Shown: positions 6,469 to 15,937, numbered from the stretch's first letter. The stretch: 44,175 nucleotides of DNA from an uncultured Acetobacteraceae bacterium (GCA_903918195.1 CAIXDS010000311.1:1-44175); one strand, 5' to 3'. Made by a program: numbers and translations. Notes: a model not told the origin generated them from the sequence alone.

Positions 6469-8965
6469 GAGCCTCGTCCTGCGGTTGGCGAGGCGCGAAC
6501 TGCGCGGCGGCGTGCGCGGTTTGGGCATTGTGCTGGCGTGTCTGGCGTTGGGCGTGGCGGCGATTGCGGCCGTCGGCACGTTGCGCGAGGGCATCGAGCG
6601 CGGGTTGGCGCGGGACGGGTCGCGCATTCTGGGCGGGGACCTGTCCGTGCAGGGCGGGGCGCAGCCTTTGCCCGATGCGCTGCGGGTGTGGCTGCGCGGG
6701 CGCGGGGCGAAGGTGTCGGATGCGGTCACCATGCGGTCGATGCTGGTGGCGCCATCGGGTGAGCGCCTTCTGGTCGAGTTGAAGGCGGTGGACGGGGCCT
6801 GGCCGTTGCTGGGGACGGCGGTGCTTGATCCGCCCGGCCCGGTGCAGCCGGCGCTGGCCGATGGGCTGGTGGCGGAGCGGCTGGTGCTGGAACGGCTGGG
6901 TGTGCAGCCGGGGGCCACGCTGCGGCTGGGCGGCGCGCCGTTCGTGCTGCGGGCGGTGCTGGCGGACGAGCCGGACCGGGTGGCGAGCCCGTCGATCTTC
7001 GGACCACGGGTGCTGATCGGGCTGGAGTCGTTGCCGCGCACAGGGCTGCTGGCGCCGGGGGCGATTGCCGAGCATGCGCTGCGCGCGGTGCTGCCGCCGG
7101 GGACGGATGTGGTGGAGACCATCGCGGCGTTGCGGGCGGCGTTCCCCGGCACCGGCTGGCGGATTCGCGATGCACGCGAGGCGGCGCCGGGGGTGAACCA
7201 GTTCATCGACCGCACCAGCCTGTTCATGACGCTGGTCGGCCTGACCAGCCTGCTGGTGGGTGGCATCGGGGTGGCGAATGGGGTGAACGCCTGGGTGCTG
7301 GCGCGGGCGCGCACCATCGCCACGCTGCGCTGCCTGGGCGCGTCGCCGCGCCTGGTGTTCGCGGTGTGCCTGGTGCAGGTGATGGCGCTGGCCTCCCTGG
7401 GGGTGCTGATCGGGCTGGTGGCCGGCGCGGCCCTGCCGGCTCTGGCGGCGGTGGGACTGGCCGGAGTGCTGCCGGTGGTGCCGGAGACCGGGCCGTTCCT
7501 GTGGCCGTTGCTGCTGGCGGCGGGCTACGGGTTGCTCACCGCGGCGGCGTTTGCCCTCTGGCCGCTCGGGCGGGCCATGCGCATTCCGGGGGCGGCGCTG
7601 TTCCGCGATGCGCTGCTGCCGGACGCGACGCGTGCGCCCGTGTGGCTGGTGGCGGCCAATGTGGGGGTGGTGGCCGCGCTGGTGGCGTTGACCGTGGCCG
7701 CCGCCGATGAACGCCGCTTTGCCCTGTATTTCTGCCTCGGCGCGGCAGCTACGCTGCTGCTGTTCCGGGCCGGCGGCTGGGCGCTGATGCGGCTGGCGGC
7801 CTGGGTGCCGGCGCCGCCGTTTCCCTGGGCGCGGCTGGGCCTGTCCAACCTGCACCGTCCGGGCGCACCGACGCCGCTGATGCTGGTCTCGGTCGGGCTC
7901 GGCCTGTCCACCCTGGCGGCGGTCGCGCTGATCGAGGGCAATATCCGCCGCCAGATCATGGAGCAACTGCCGCAGGACGCGCCGAGCTTTTATTTCATCG
8001 ACATCCAGAACGATCAGATGGACGCGTTTCGCCGCATCGTGGCCGGCGTGCCCGGCGTGCATGATCTGCGCGAGGTGCCCAGCCTGCGGGCGCGGGTGGT
8101 GGCGGTGAATGAGGTACCGGCCGAGCGCGTGGCGGCGACGCCGGACACGACCTGGGCATTGCGCGGCGATCGCGGCCTGACCTATGCGCATGCCATGCCC
8201 GAGGGCACGCGGCTGGTGGCCGGGTCCTGGTGGCCGGCCGACTATGACGGCCCGCCGCTGGTGTCGTTCGACGCCACGCTGGCGCGCGGCTGGGGCGTAC
8301 ATGTGGGCGACAGCATCCGGCTGAACGTGCTGGGCCGCGACATCGATTTCCGGGTGGCCAGCCTGCGCGACATCGGCTGGCGGTCGCTCGGCATCAATTT
8401 CACCCTGGTCGCCAGCCCCGGCCTGCTGGAGCGCGCGCCGCACACGCATATCGCCACCCTGCGCGCCGCCCCCGCCGAGCAGGCAGCGCTGCTGCGGGCG
8501 GTGACGGATGCCCTGCCGAACGTGTCCGGCATCCGGGTGGCCGACGTACTGGCCACCGTGGCCGAACTGCTGGGCCGGATCGGTGCGGCGCTGGGCGCGA
8601 CCGCGGCGGTGACGCTGGCGGCCGGCGCGCTGGTGCTGGCCGGCGCGGTGGCGGCGGGGCAGCGCCGACGCATTCAGGAGGCGGTAATCCTGAAAAGTCT
8701 GGGCGCCACCCGGGCGCAGATCCGCGCCGCCTGGCTGGTCGAGTTCGGCGTACTCGGCATCGTGGCGGGGCTGCTGGCCGCGTTGGTGGGGACGGCTTCG
8801 TCCTGGGCCGTGGTGCGCGAAGTGATGGGGGCGGACTGGTCATTCCTGCCGCTGCGCCTGGCGGTCACGGTAGCGGGCTGTGTAGCGCTGATGCTGGCTT
8901 TCGGGTATGTTGGAACCGCGGCGGCGCTGCGGGTACGGGCGGCCCCGCTGCTGCGGAACGAATAG
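6467..8965 (+). CDS. ybbP: FtsX-like ABC permease, YbbP type
   Basis: This 832-residue inner-membrane protein has an N-terminal membrane helix (about residues 15-40), a periplasmic domain, two blocks of membrane helices in the middle (about 250-490) and a C-terminal FtsX domain with three more helices, the layout of YbbP/SalY-like permeases. With YbbA it forms an exporter or mechanotransmission complex of unproven substrate. The ATG at 6467 (MSLVLRLARREL) is preferred. The frame is open 40 codons further upstream, but that part is palindrome-derived sequence. Confidence 0.9.
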   Translation: MSLVLRLARRELRGGVRGLGIVLACLALGVAAIAAVGTLREGIERGLARDGSRILGGDLSVQGGAQPLPDALRVWLRGRGAKVSDAVTMRSMLVAPSGERLLVELKAVDGAWPLLGTAVLDPPGPVQPALADGLVAERLVLERLGVQPGATLRLGGAPFVLRAVLADEPDRVASPSIFGPRVLIGLESLPRTGLLAPGAIAEHALRAVLPPGTDVVETIAALRAAFPGTGWRIRDAREAAPGVNQFIDRTSLFMTLVGLTSLLVGGIGVANGVNAWVLARARTIATLRCLGASPRLVFAVCLVQVMALASLGVLIGLVAGAALPALAAVGLAGVLPVVPETGPFLWPLLLAAGYGLLTAAAFALWPLGRAMRIPGAALFRDALLPDATRAPVWLVAANVGVVAALVALTVAAADERRFALYFCLGAAATLLLFRAGGWALMRLAAWVPAPPFPWARLGLSNLHRPGAPTPLMLVSVGLGLSTLAAVALIEGNIRRQIMEQLPQDAPSFYFIDIQNDQMDAFRRIVAGVPGVHDLREVPSLRARVVAVNEVPAERVAATPDTTWALRGDRGLTYAHAMPEGTRLVAGSWWPADYDGPPLVSFDATLARGWGVHVGDSIRLNVLGRDIDFRVASLRDIGWRSLGINFTLVASPGLLERAPHTHIATLRAAPAEQAALLRAVTDALPNVSGIRVADVLATVAELLGRIGAALGATAAVTLAAGALVLAGAVAAGQRRRIQEAVILKSLGATRAQIRAAWLVEFGVLGIVAGLLAALVGTASSWAVVREVMGADWSFLPLRLAVTVAGCVALMLAFGYVGTAAALRVRAAPLLRNE

Positions 8966-9058
8966 GGAATAGGTTACGCCGAATTCGCTTGATCACGGGC
9001 GTAATTGTCCCAAAATGTAACGCTCAGGTATCCCCCTTTCACGAGGAAAACACAGACC

Positions 9059-9832
9059 ATGGCTTTCAGTCCCGACTATCGGACCTACACGGGCGCGACC
9101 CGCGCAGCCGAAACGGCAGCGGTACTGGATGCGGGCCTGCGTGCGTACATGCTGCGCGTCTACAACTGGATGGCGTCCGGCCTGGTCCTCACCGGCATCG
9201 TGGCCCTGGCAATCGCCAGCACGAGCCTGCTCGACCTGTTCTACCCGCTGGTGATGACACCGAGCGGGCGGATGGTGCATTCGCCGACAATCCTGGCCTG
9301 GATCAGCATTTTCGCGCCGTTGGCTTTCGTCCTGGTGCTGAACATCGGCGTCAACCGGCTGTCCACCGCAGCCGTGCAGGCGCTTTACTGGACCTTCTGC
9401 CTGGCGATGGGCGCCAGCATGACGAATCTGTTCGTCATCTACACGGGCGAGAGCGTCGCCCGGGTGTTCTTCATCACCGCCGGCACGTTCGCGGCCATGA
9501 GCATCTGGGGCTACACCACCCGCACCGACCTGACGAAGCTGGGCAGCTTCCTGATCATGGGGCTGTTCGGCATCATCCTGGCCAGCCTAGTGAACATCTT
9601 CCTGGGCAGCTCCGGCCTGCAGTTCGCCATCTGCATCATCGGCGTGCTGGTGTTCACCGGCCTCACCGCCTACGACACCCAGCGCATCAAGTCGGAGTTC
9701 GTGCAGTTCGCCTATGCCTATGGCCCGAACGAAGCGGCCAAGCGCAGCGTGTATGACGCGCTCGGCCTCTACCTGAACTTCGTCAACCTGTTCCAAATGC
9801 TGCTCTCGCTGCTCGGCAACCGCAACGAATAG
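9059..9832 (+). CDS. Bax inhibitor-1 / YccA family membrane protein
   Basis: This 257-residue inner-membrane protein has about seven hydrophobic segments and the conserved C-terminal block of the BI-1 family (GLTAYDTQRIK followed by ALGLYLNFVNLFQMLLSLLG). Bacterial members are proposed to be pH-sensitive calcium leak channels or partners of the FtsH protease; which applies here is unknown. The ATG at 9059 is chosen because AGGA lies about 12 bases upstream and the YRTYTGA N-terminus is typical of alphaproteobacterial members. A strong hairpin terminator follows. Confidence 0.93.
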   Translation: MAFSPDYRTYTGATRAAETAAVLDAGLRAYMLRVYNWMASGLVLTGIVALAIASTSLLDLFYPLVMTPSGRMVHSPTILAWISIFAPLAFVLVLNIGVNRLSTAAVQALYWTFCLAMGASMTNLFVIYTGESVARVFFITAGTFAAMSIWGYTTRTDLTKLGSFLIMGLFGIILASLVNIFLGSSGLQFAICIIGVLVFTGLTAYDTQRIKSEFVQFAYAYGPNEAAKRSVYDALGLYLNFVNLFQMLLSLLGNRNE

Positions 9833-9851
9833 CCGGCCGAACCGCTGCCAC

Positions 9852-9893
9852 AAAAAAAGGGCTCCAGCCCATCCGGGCTGGAGCCCTTTCCTT
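9852..9893. terminator. Bidirectional intrinsic terminator
   Basis: A perfect 15-bp stem (9856-9870 with 9875-9889) with loop ATCC is flanked on the left by seven A and on the right by TTTCCTT. On the minus strand the A-run becomes a strong U-tract, serving carD. On the plus strand the weaker U-tract serves the BI-1 gene. It lies exactly between these two convergent genes. Confidence 0.92.
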
Positions 9894-9913
9894 GTACGGG
9901 CTGCCGGGTGGCG

Positions 9914-10972
9914 TCAGGCGGCCTTGAGGAAGTTCACCAGCTTTGCCGCCGCCGTCAGCTTGTCGGTCGCGTCGAGGGCGGCGAGTTCAGCCGCCAGACG
10001 GTCCATGGCCGACTCGTAGATCTGCCGTTCGGAGAAGCTCTGGTCGGGCTGGCCGGCATTGCGGTGCAGGTCGCGCACCACCTCGGCAATGGCGATCGGG
10101 TCGCCGGAGTTGATCTTCGCCTCGTATTCCTGCGCCCGGCGCGACCACATGGTGCGCTTGATGCGGGCGCGACCGCGCAGCACCGCCAGGGCCTCGTCGA
10201 ACTTCGCCTGGGTGGCCAGCTTGCGCAGCCCGGCGGTGCGGGCCTTGGCGACCGGCACCCGCAGGGTCATGCGGTTTTCCTCGAAGGTGATGTGGATGAG
10301 TTCCAGGCGATGGCCGGCGATGTCCTCGACGGCGATCTTCTCCACCTTGCCTACCCCGTGCGTCGGATAGACAACGTAGTCACCCTCGACAAAATTCTCT
10401 TCCTTGGCGATGGCACGAACGGCCAGGATCGGGCGCATGCCTTGCGTCCCGTTCATCGGCCTGGACTCGCCAACTTTCGTCTCGACAACCTTCGCGTCAG
10501 CAGTCTTCACGTCCTGTGTCTTCGCATCCTGGGGTTTGGCCTCAGCCGGTCTGGCCGAGGGCACTGCAGCGTCTTGATCCGACGGTGTTTCCTGGAGCTT
10601 AACCGCTTGAACTTTCGGATCGGGCGGCTTTGCCTCGGGTGCCTCCGGCGGGGCGGCAGGTTCTTCCGCCACCGTGGTGCCGGGCACGTTGGTGGACTGT
10701 GCCGGCAGCGTTTCCGGCCCGGATGTCCTGGCCGGTGCTGGCTGCGTTTTTGCGGCGGCCGGCGGCGGCGATTCGGCGTTGCTGATGGCGGCGCCTGTCA
10801 CGTCAGGCGTTGCCGCCGCAGCCTTAACGCCCTGTGGCACCGCGCATCCGTTCTTATCGGTCCCGCTCTTGCCGCCACCCGCCGGACTGCTATCGGTTCG
10901 CGCCGCCACCGGAGGTTCACCTCCAGAAGGCGGGATGACGGCGTTGCGCTCGCTGGTTGCGGACGCTTTCAT
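9914..10972 (-). CDS. carD: CarD-family transcription regulator with long disordered N-terminus
   Basis: The last ~175 residues are a normal CarD/CdnL protein: an RNA polymerase-interacting domain beginning FVEGDYVVYPTHGVGKV and a helical DNA-binding part with RTMWSRRAQEYEAKI. CarD proteins stabilise the open promoter complex, especially at rRNA promoters. The first ~178 residues are low-complexity Pro/Ala/Lys/Glu sequence ending in imperfect repeats (AKPQDAKTQDVKTADAK). The ATG at 10972 has a GAGG six bases upstream, so the long form is likely. Internal ATGs at 10456 and 10438 could give the canonical ~175-180 residue form. It is downstream of fdxA on the same strand. Confidence 0.9.
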   Translation of the reverse strand: MKASATSERNAVIPPSGGEPPVAARTDSSPAGGGKSGTDKNGCAVPQGVKAAAATPDVTGAAISNAESPPPAAAKTQPAPARTSGPETLPAQSTNVPGTTVAEEPAAPPEAPEAKPPDPKVQAVKLQETPSDQDAAVPSARPAEAKPQDAKTQDVKTADAKVVETKVGESRPMNGTQGMRPILAVRAIAKEENFVEGDYVVYPTHGVGKVEKIAVEDIAGHRLELIHITFEENRMTLRVPVAKARTAGLRKLATQAKFDEALAVLRGRARIKRTMWSRRAQEYEAKINSGDPIAIAEVVRDLHRNAGQPDQSFSERQIYESAMDRLAAELAALDATDKLTAAAKLVNFLKAA

Positions 10973-11389
10973 TGCGAACCTCGTTGCTCAAGAAACGTCG
11001 GGATCGCCCGCGGCGTCTTCAACAGGACAAGGAACACCGATCGGCCAAAGAGTGATGGCCGCCGCCTTGATACTGCGGAGTTGCCGTGTGGCGCAGGCGG
11101 AGACAACACCGGGCACTCGCATAGGCGAGTCACCTCAGGCATGGCCCTTCACGCCGGCGAGGGCATCATAGCTGATTTGGGCACGCGATCATAGACCCGC
11201 AAGACCGCGCAACTCCCCCATCCGCCGCATTTGGCGAATAGCTGGGTCGCCAGGCAAACCAAGCGCGCCCGCCGCCGCGGTCTTGCCACGCCGAACATGC
11301 CCGGCTCCGCCAGCGTTGTTAGCGGCCGGCTCCGCCGGAATGGATTGCGCCGACGGCTCCGCCGCAACGGATTAGGACTCCGGCTCCGC
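10973..11389. promoter_or_regulatory. Intergenic region between fdxA and carD
   Basis: These 417 bases hold no convincing gene. The carD promoter must lie in the part nearest 10973, but I see no clear -35/-10 pair. Nearest fdxA is an array of GGCTCCGCC units (listed separately). Open frames crossing the region, including an Arg/Ser-rich one on the minus strand, are products of the repeat and GC bias. Confidence 0.4.
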
Positions 11390-11410
11390 CTAAGGCGCGC
11401 CCGGCTCCGG
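11301..11410. repeat. Short direct-repeat array of CGGCTCCGCC units
   Basis: The core CGGCTCCGCC recurs at about 11302, 11328, 11354 and 11381, with a fifth partial unit at 11402, spaced about 26-27 bases apart except the last. Two spacers are also similar (GGAATGGATTGCGCCGA and GCAACGGATTAGGACTC). The array begins inside the last codons of fdxA and runs into its 3' flank. Confidence 0.7.
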
Positions 11411-11722
11411 TGAGAACAGAGTCGCCTTGTCTGGCTTGTCCTTCCACTCGTCCGCATCGGCCGGCGGCTCGCCCTTGCGGGTGATGTTCGGCCACAGCGC
11501 CGCGTAGGTCCGGTTGGTTTCCGCCCAGGCAGCCGCCCGGTCGTCGCTGTCGGGAACAATCGCCGCCGCCGGGCATTCCGGTTCGCACACCCCGCAGTCG
11601 ATGCACTCGTCGGGATTGATCGCCAGCATGTTCTCGCCGACGTAGAAGCAGTCCACCGGGCAGACTTCCACGCAGTCCATGTATTTGCAGCGGATGCAGT
11701 TTTCGGTGACCACGTAGGTCAT
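11390..11722 (-). CDS. fdxA: 7Fe (3Fe-4S/4Fe-4S) ferredoxin FdxA
   Basis: This 110-residue electron carrier has the N-terminal [16 protein letters not shown] block with VCPVDCFY, then [12 protein letters not shown], the cysteine arrangement of Azotobacter-type seven-iron ferredoxins. The C-terminal extension ([16 protein letters not shown]) is also typical of FdxA. The ATG at 11722 has AGGAG upstream and overlaps the S4 stop codon (ATGA), so translation is coupled. The final residues (PEPGAP) come from sequence shared with the downstream repeat array, which may have replaced the original 3' end. Confidence 0.95.
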   Translation of the reverse strand: MTYVVTENCIRCKYMDCVEVCPVDCFYVGENMLAINPDECIDCGVCEPECPAAAIVPDSDDRAAAWAETNRTYAALWPNITRKGEPPADADEWKDKPDKATLFSPEPGAP

Positions 11723-12126
11723 CGCGGACTCCTGGTCGGGATGCAATCAGACGGGCGATATGACGCTCTTTCGCCGCTGCCGCAAGTGTCTGTCGGCACC
11801 GCGCCATCGTTTCGCTCCGTAATCTCCCGGTAGAGCAGCCGTGCTTCGCTTGCAGGGCCCCGCCGCGCGGCCAGCGACAGCACCTCCAGCACCAGCACGC
11901 GGCCCCGCAGCGGCAGCGTGAGCACGTCGCCCGGGCGCAGCCGCGCATGCGGCTTGTCGGTCGGCTGGCGGTTGATGCGCAGCCCGCCCTCGCCGACCAG
12001 CCGGGCGCACTCGGCGCGCGCCTTCATGAAGCGGGCGCACCACAGCCATTTGTCCAGCCGCTGCCACGCCCGGTCCTCGCCCCGGTCCTCGGCGACGTCA
12101 TCGGTGCCGGGCCGCCCCGCCAGCAT
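11719..12126 (-). CDS. S4-domain RNA-binding protein (HslR-like)
   Basis: This 135-residue protein has an S4 domain at residues 22-82 ([30 protein letters not shown] begins it, split by [10 protein letters not shown]), like the heat-shock protein Hsp15/HslR that binds stalled 50S subunits. The C-terminal 40 residues are unconserved. The ATG at 12126 shares one base with the helicase stop (TGATG on the minus strand) and its own stop overlaps the fdxA start, so it is the middle of a tightly coupled trio. The helicase neighbour supports a role in RNA metabolism. Confidence 0.9.
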   Translation of the reverse strand: MLAGRPGTDDVAEDRGEDRAWQRLDKWLWCARFMKARAECARLVGEGGLRINRQPTDKPHARLRPGDVLTLPLRGRVLVLEVLSLAARRGPASEARLLYREITERNDGAVPTDTCGSGERASYRPSDCIPTRSPR

Positions 12127-14639
12127 CAGCCACGCAGCGCCGCCAGAGCGGCAAACGGGTGGTCGGGCGGCGGCGGGCGGCGGGCGGGCGGCGGGGCGGG
12201 CGGGCGGCGGCGCAGCCGGGTGGCCATCGCCGGCATCGGCGGGCCGAACTGGCCGTCCGCCAGCACGCCCGCCGGAATCAGCCGGAAGCCGAGACCGCGC
12301 AGCACCGCCGGCACCAGCTCGGGCCGCACCGACAGCTGCGACGCCAGGCCGACGGGCAACGGCACCGGCCGGGACCGCGCGGCAAAGGCCAGCTCGGCGG
12401 CGATCCGCTCGGCCACGTCGAGCCGCACCAGCACCGGCCCGGCCTCCACCCAGCCCATCGCCGCGGCAAACCCCGCCGGCCAGTCCGGCGGCGGAGCCAT
12501 CGAAACCAGCCCCGGTGCCGGCAGCGCGGGCACCGCAATGCCACGCCGCAGCGCCCACAGCAGTGCCCGCATCGGCACCGCGCGGGGCTTCAGCAGCGCC
12601 GGCACGAACAGCGCCTGCCGCCCGGCACGCACGCCCAGCGCCTTCAGCCGGCCGCGCAGGGCCGGCGGAACATCGTCCTCGGTGGCACCCGGCACCACCC
12701 CCAGCCCCTCGACCAGCCGGTGCAACGGCCCGCGCAGCGCCGAATCGGCATCGGCCGCCGCCGCTGCCGCCACCAGCGGCGCCAGCGCCGCCTGCACCTG
12801 GGCGGCGACAAACCGCTGCAGCCGCACCCGCACCCGCTCACGCGACGGCCCGTCCAGGAACTCGCTGTCCAGCACATCGACCTGTGGACGCAAGGCGTCC
12901 GGCCCGGGCCGCAGCCGCGCCACCGGCGCGCCGGCCCAGGTGATGCGCTGGTCCGCCAGCCAGGCAATCCCCGTATCCGGCTCGCCCTCCAGCCGGCTCA
13001 CCCGCAGCGGCATCTCCTCGCGCAGCGCCCGGCGGGCCGCCCGCAGCACCAGCCGCCGCGCCTCGCCCTCGCTCATCGGGTCAGGCACGAAGCCGAACCC
13101 CTCCACGTGGCCGACCGGATGCCCCTCGACCACCACCTCGCCCCGCCGCGTCACCGCCGACAGCAGGTCGTCCCCGTCCCCCGCTTCCAGCCGGCGCATA
13201 AGATGGGCGGCGCGGCGATCGACGAAGCGGGTGGTCAGGCGCTCGTGCAGCACGTCGGACAGCCGGTCCTCGACCTCACGGGCGCGGCCCTGCCAGTGCG
13301 GCGCATCTGGCACCCAGTCGGCGCGGGCGGCGATATAGGTCCACACCCGCACCCCGGCGAGCCGCTGCATCAGCGTGTCGATGTCACCGTCGGCGCGGTC
13401 CAGCGCGGCGATCTGGCCGGCGATCCAGTCGGTCGGCAGCCGCCCGTCGCGCACCACGTGGCCGAACACCCGGCCGCACAGGCGCACATGGCTGTCCTCG
13501 GCCAGCTTGCGGAAATCCGGGATCTGGCAGGCTTCCCACAGCAGCCGCACCCGCGTCCGGCCGCGGGCCAGGCCGCGCATCTCCGGCTCGCGCGCCAGGG
13601 TGGCCAGGGTCTGCAGGTCGGTGGCGTCGTTGCCGCGCACCAGCCCGGGCCGCGGCGGCGGCGCCAGCAGGGTGGCCAGCAGCGCGTCCACATGGGTGAA
13701 ATCGAGCGCGCTGTTGCGCCAGCACAAATGGTCCAGCCGCTCGAAACTGTGCGTCTCCACCGCCTGGGCGATCTCGGGCGGCAGCGGCGGACAGTCGGCG
13801 GTGGTGCCGAAGGTGCCGTCGCGCATGCCCCGCCCGGCCCGCCCGGCGATCTGCGCCACCTCCGGCGCATTCAGCGCCCGCGGCCGGTGGCCGTCGAATT
13901 TGCGCACGCGGGCGAAGGCGACATGGTCCACATCCATGTTCAGCCCCATGCCGATGGCATCCGTGGCCACCAGGAAGTCCACTTCCTTGTCCTGGTACAG
14001 CGCCACCTGGGCGTTGCGGGTGCGCGGCGACAGCCGCCCCATCACCACCGCGCAGCCACCGCGGCGGCGGCGGATCAGCTCGGCAATGGCGTAGACCTCG
14101 GCGGCGCTGAACGCGACCACGGCGGTGCGCGGCGGCACCCGCGACAGCTTGACCGGGCCGGCATGCAGCAGCTGCGACAGCCGCGGCCGGGTTTCCACCA
14201 CCGCCTGCGGCACCAGCAGCTGCAGCAGCGGGCGGATGGTCTCCGCGCCCAGGAACATGGTCTCGACCATGCCCCGCGCATGCAGCAGCCGCTCGGTGAA
14301 CACATGGCCGCGGTCGGGGTCGGCGCAGAGCTGGATCTCGTCCACCGCCAGGAACTCGACCGGGCGGTCGAGCGGCATCGCCTCGGTGGTGCAGGAGAAC
14401 CAGCGCGCCTCCGGCGGGATGATTTTCTCCTCGCCGGTGATCAGCGCCACGTGCCGGGCGCCCTTGCGCGCCACCATACGGTCGTAGTTCTCGCGCGCCA
14501 GCAGGCGCAGCGGGAAGCCGATGATGCCGGAGGCGTGCCCCAGCAGGCGTTCGATGGCCAGATGCGTCTTGCCCGTGTTGGTGGGACCTAGGACGGCCCT
14601 CACCCGCGCCGGCAGGTCGCCGCGTGCGAATCCAGACAT
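12126..14639 (-). CDS. Suv3/MgpS-like ATP-dependent RNA helicase
   Basis: This 837-residue superfamily 2 helicase has motif I GPTNTGKT (residues 18-25), motif II DEIQ (100-103) and motif VI-like QIAGRAGRGMRDG in the second RecA domain. These are signatures of the Suv3-type helicases that in mitochondria belong to the RNA degradosome. A poorly conserved C-terminal half ends in a Pro/Arg-rich tail (PPAPPPARRPPPP), probably disordered. The ATG at 14639 puts Walker A close to the N-terminus as expected; a start 20 codons earlier is possible. It is the first gene of the helicase-S4-fdxA operon, divergent from the TPR gene. Confidence 0.92.
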   Translation of the reverse strand: MSGFARGDLPARVRAVLGPTNTGKTHLAIERLLGHASGIIGFPLRLLARENYDRMVARKGARHVALITGEEKIIPPEARWFSCTTEAMPLDRPVEFLAVDEIQLCADPDRGHVFTERLLHARGMVETMFLGAETIRPLLQLLVPQAVVETRPRLSQLLHAGPVKLSRVPPRTAVVAFSAAEVYAIAELIRRRRGGCAVVMGRLSPRTRNAQVALYQDKEVDFLVATDAIGMGLNMDVDHVAFARVRKFDGHRPRALNAPEVAQIAGRAGRGMRDGTFGTTADCPPLPPEIAQAVETHSFERLDHLCWRNSALDFTHVDALLATLLAPPPRPGLVRGNDATDLQTLATLAREPEMRGLARGRTRVRLLWEACQIPDFRKLAEDSHVRLCGRVFGHVVRDGRLPTDWIAGQIAALDRADGDIDTLMQRLAGVRVWTYIAARADWVPDAPHWQGRAREVEDRLSDVLHERLTTRFVDRRAAHLMRRLEAGDGDDLLSAVTRRGEVVVEGHPVGHVEGFGFVPDPMSEGEARRLVLRAARRALREEMPLRVSRLEGEPDTGIAWLADQRITWAGAPVARLRPGPDALRPQVDVLDSEFLDGPSRERVRVRLQRFVAAQVQAALAPLVAAAAAADADSALRGPLHRLVEGLGVVPGATEDDVPPALRGRLKALGVRAGRQALFVPALLKPRAVPMRALLWALRRGIAVPALPAPGLVSMAPPPDWPAGFAAAMGWVEAGPVLVRLDVAERIAAELAFAARSRPVPLPVGLASQLSVRPELVPAVLRGLGFRLIPAGVLADGQFGPPMPAMATRLRRRPPAPPPARRPPPPDHPFAALAALRG

Positions 14640-14765
14640 GGGTGGAATGGTTGGGTGCGGCGGCGCGGAACGCAAGCCCCATCCGCTGAGCGGGGGCACG
14701 GCGCAATGTTGCCGGCGCCGCCGCCGTGGCGCTACCCTGCTGCGGAAGACGGAGAAATACGAGCG
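14640..14765. promoter_or_regulatory. Divergent promoter region, helicase / TPR protein
   Basis: These 126 bases separate two divergent genes and should carry both promoters. A GGAGA ribosome binding site (about 14750) precedes the TPR gene ATG. No confident -35/-10 elements are visible. Confidence 0.4.
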
Positions 14766-15920
14766 ATGGACTTGACGATATTATCCGCGGTCCTGGTGGT
14801 CGCGTTCGGGCTGCTGGCCACCGATGCCGTCGTGCATTCGGGCAGCGTTGCCGTCCAGGTGGCCGGACCGTCCGACGTTTACAAAAAAATCATCGACCAG
14901 CGAAGCCTGGAGACGGTGTTCGCTTCCCAGCTCGACCGGATCGCCGGCACCGTCTCGGTGGCGAACGCGCCGGAAATCCGCTCCAGCAGCGACGAGGGCA
15001 TCGGCATGGTTCTCGCCGAGTCGGCCAACCTGAAGCCGCTCGCCTTCGCGCTGCAGCGACAGATGGGCTACAATCCGGACCACCTTCGCTTTGCCCTGTT
15101 CCTGCAGAACGGCACATTGCGCGGCGTGGTTTCCGGCGACGGCCGTTCGCGCGGCAAGTTCAGCCAGGAGTTCGAGCCCGAGAAGGACGAGCCACTGCTG
15201 AACTTCATTCAGCGCTGCGCCACCTGGGGCGCTTCGCAACTGGCGCCCTACACCACCGCGCTGTTCCTGCTGCAACACCATGCCGGCGACGGCGACTTCC
15301 GCGACGTGGAGGCGCTGGCCGCGCACGCCCTGGCGGCGCTGCCGCCGGTGCCGGTCAACCAGGAACGGTCACAATTCGAAAATCTGCTCGGCCTGGTCGA
15401 GCTTTTCCGCAACGACCCGCACGCGGCGCAACGCCACTTCCAGGCCGCCGCCGATGCCTGGCCCGACAGCGCGGTGCCGGTGCTGAACCTCGCCTTCACC
15501 CAGGTTCAGCTGGACGACAATGCCGCCGCCGCCGCCCGGATGCGCGCCCTGCTGGGCCGGATGCACTCCCTGTTGGACAGCATGTCGCACGTCCCCAAGC
15601 CGTTGATCGCCGCCGCGCACATGACGCTGGCGGCGTCGTTGATGGGGCAGCATGACCTCGACGGCGCCGAGGCGGAGCTGAAAAAGGCGCTGGAAATCAA
15701 CCCCGACAGCGCCTCGGCCACCGAATTGCTGGCGGAGCTGAAGCAGCAGCGCGGCGATGATGCCGGCGCCCGGCGCCTGTACCGCCTGGCGCCGCGCAAC
15801 TCCACCTCGGTCGAGAATTTCGGCGAGCTGGCGGTGCTGTATTTCCACCTCTCCTGGCACGACAACGAACCGGTCACCCGCAGCCGGTTCAGCAACCCCG
15901 GCGTCGTCAACCTGCACTAG
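14766..15920 (+). CDS. Membrane-anchored tetratricopeptide repeat protein
   Basis: This 384-residue protein starts with a hydrophobic segment (residues 3-22, LTILSAVLVVAFGLLATDAV) that is a signal anchor or uncleaved signal. The middle has no clear family. From about residue 230 there are helical pairs of TPR type (FENLLGLVELFRNDPHAAQRHFQAAADAWP, then LDGAEAELKKALEINPDSASATELLAELKQQRG, each quoted loosely by helix). Such proteins scaffold complexes; no partner is evident. GGAGA lies before the ATG at 14766. It is convergent with the radical SAM gene, 17 bases apart. Confidence 0.75.
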   Translation: MDLTILSAVLVVAFGLLATDAVVHSGSVAVQVAGPSDVYKKIIDQRSLETVFASQLDRIAGTVSVANAPEIRSSSDEGIGMVLAESANLKPLAFALQRQMGYNPDHLRFALFLQNGTLRGVVSGDGRSRGKFSQEFEPEKDEPLLNFIQRCATWGASQLAPYTTALFLLQHHAGDGDFRDVEALAAHALAALPPVPVNQERSQFENLLGLVELFRNDPHAAQRHFQAAADAWPDSAVPVLNLAFTQVQLDDNAAAAARMRALLGRMHSLLDSMSHVPKPLIAAAHMTLAASLMGQHDLDGAEAELKKALEINPDSASATELLAELKQQRGDDAGARRLYRLAPRNSTSVENFGELAVLYFHLSWHDNEPVTRSRFSNPGVVNLH

Positions 15921-15937
15921 AGCAACAGCGGCCTGTC

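Noticed and set aside
11301..11410. The repeat array as a CRISPR
   Set aside because: Repeats are about 10 bases with 16-base similar spacers, and no cas genes are present.
12159..14591. An 810-codon plus-strand open frame opposite the helicase
   Set aside because: The helicase on the minus strand has all its motifs; the antisense product is Arg/Gly/His-rich low complexity.
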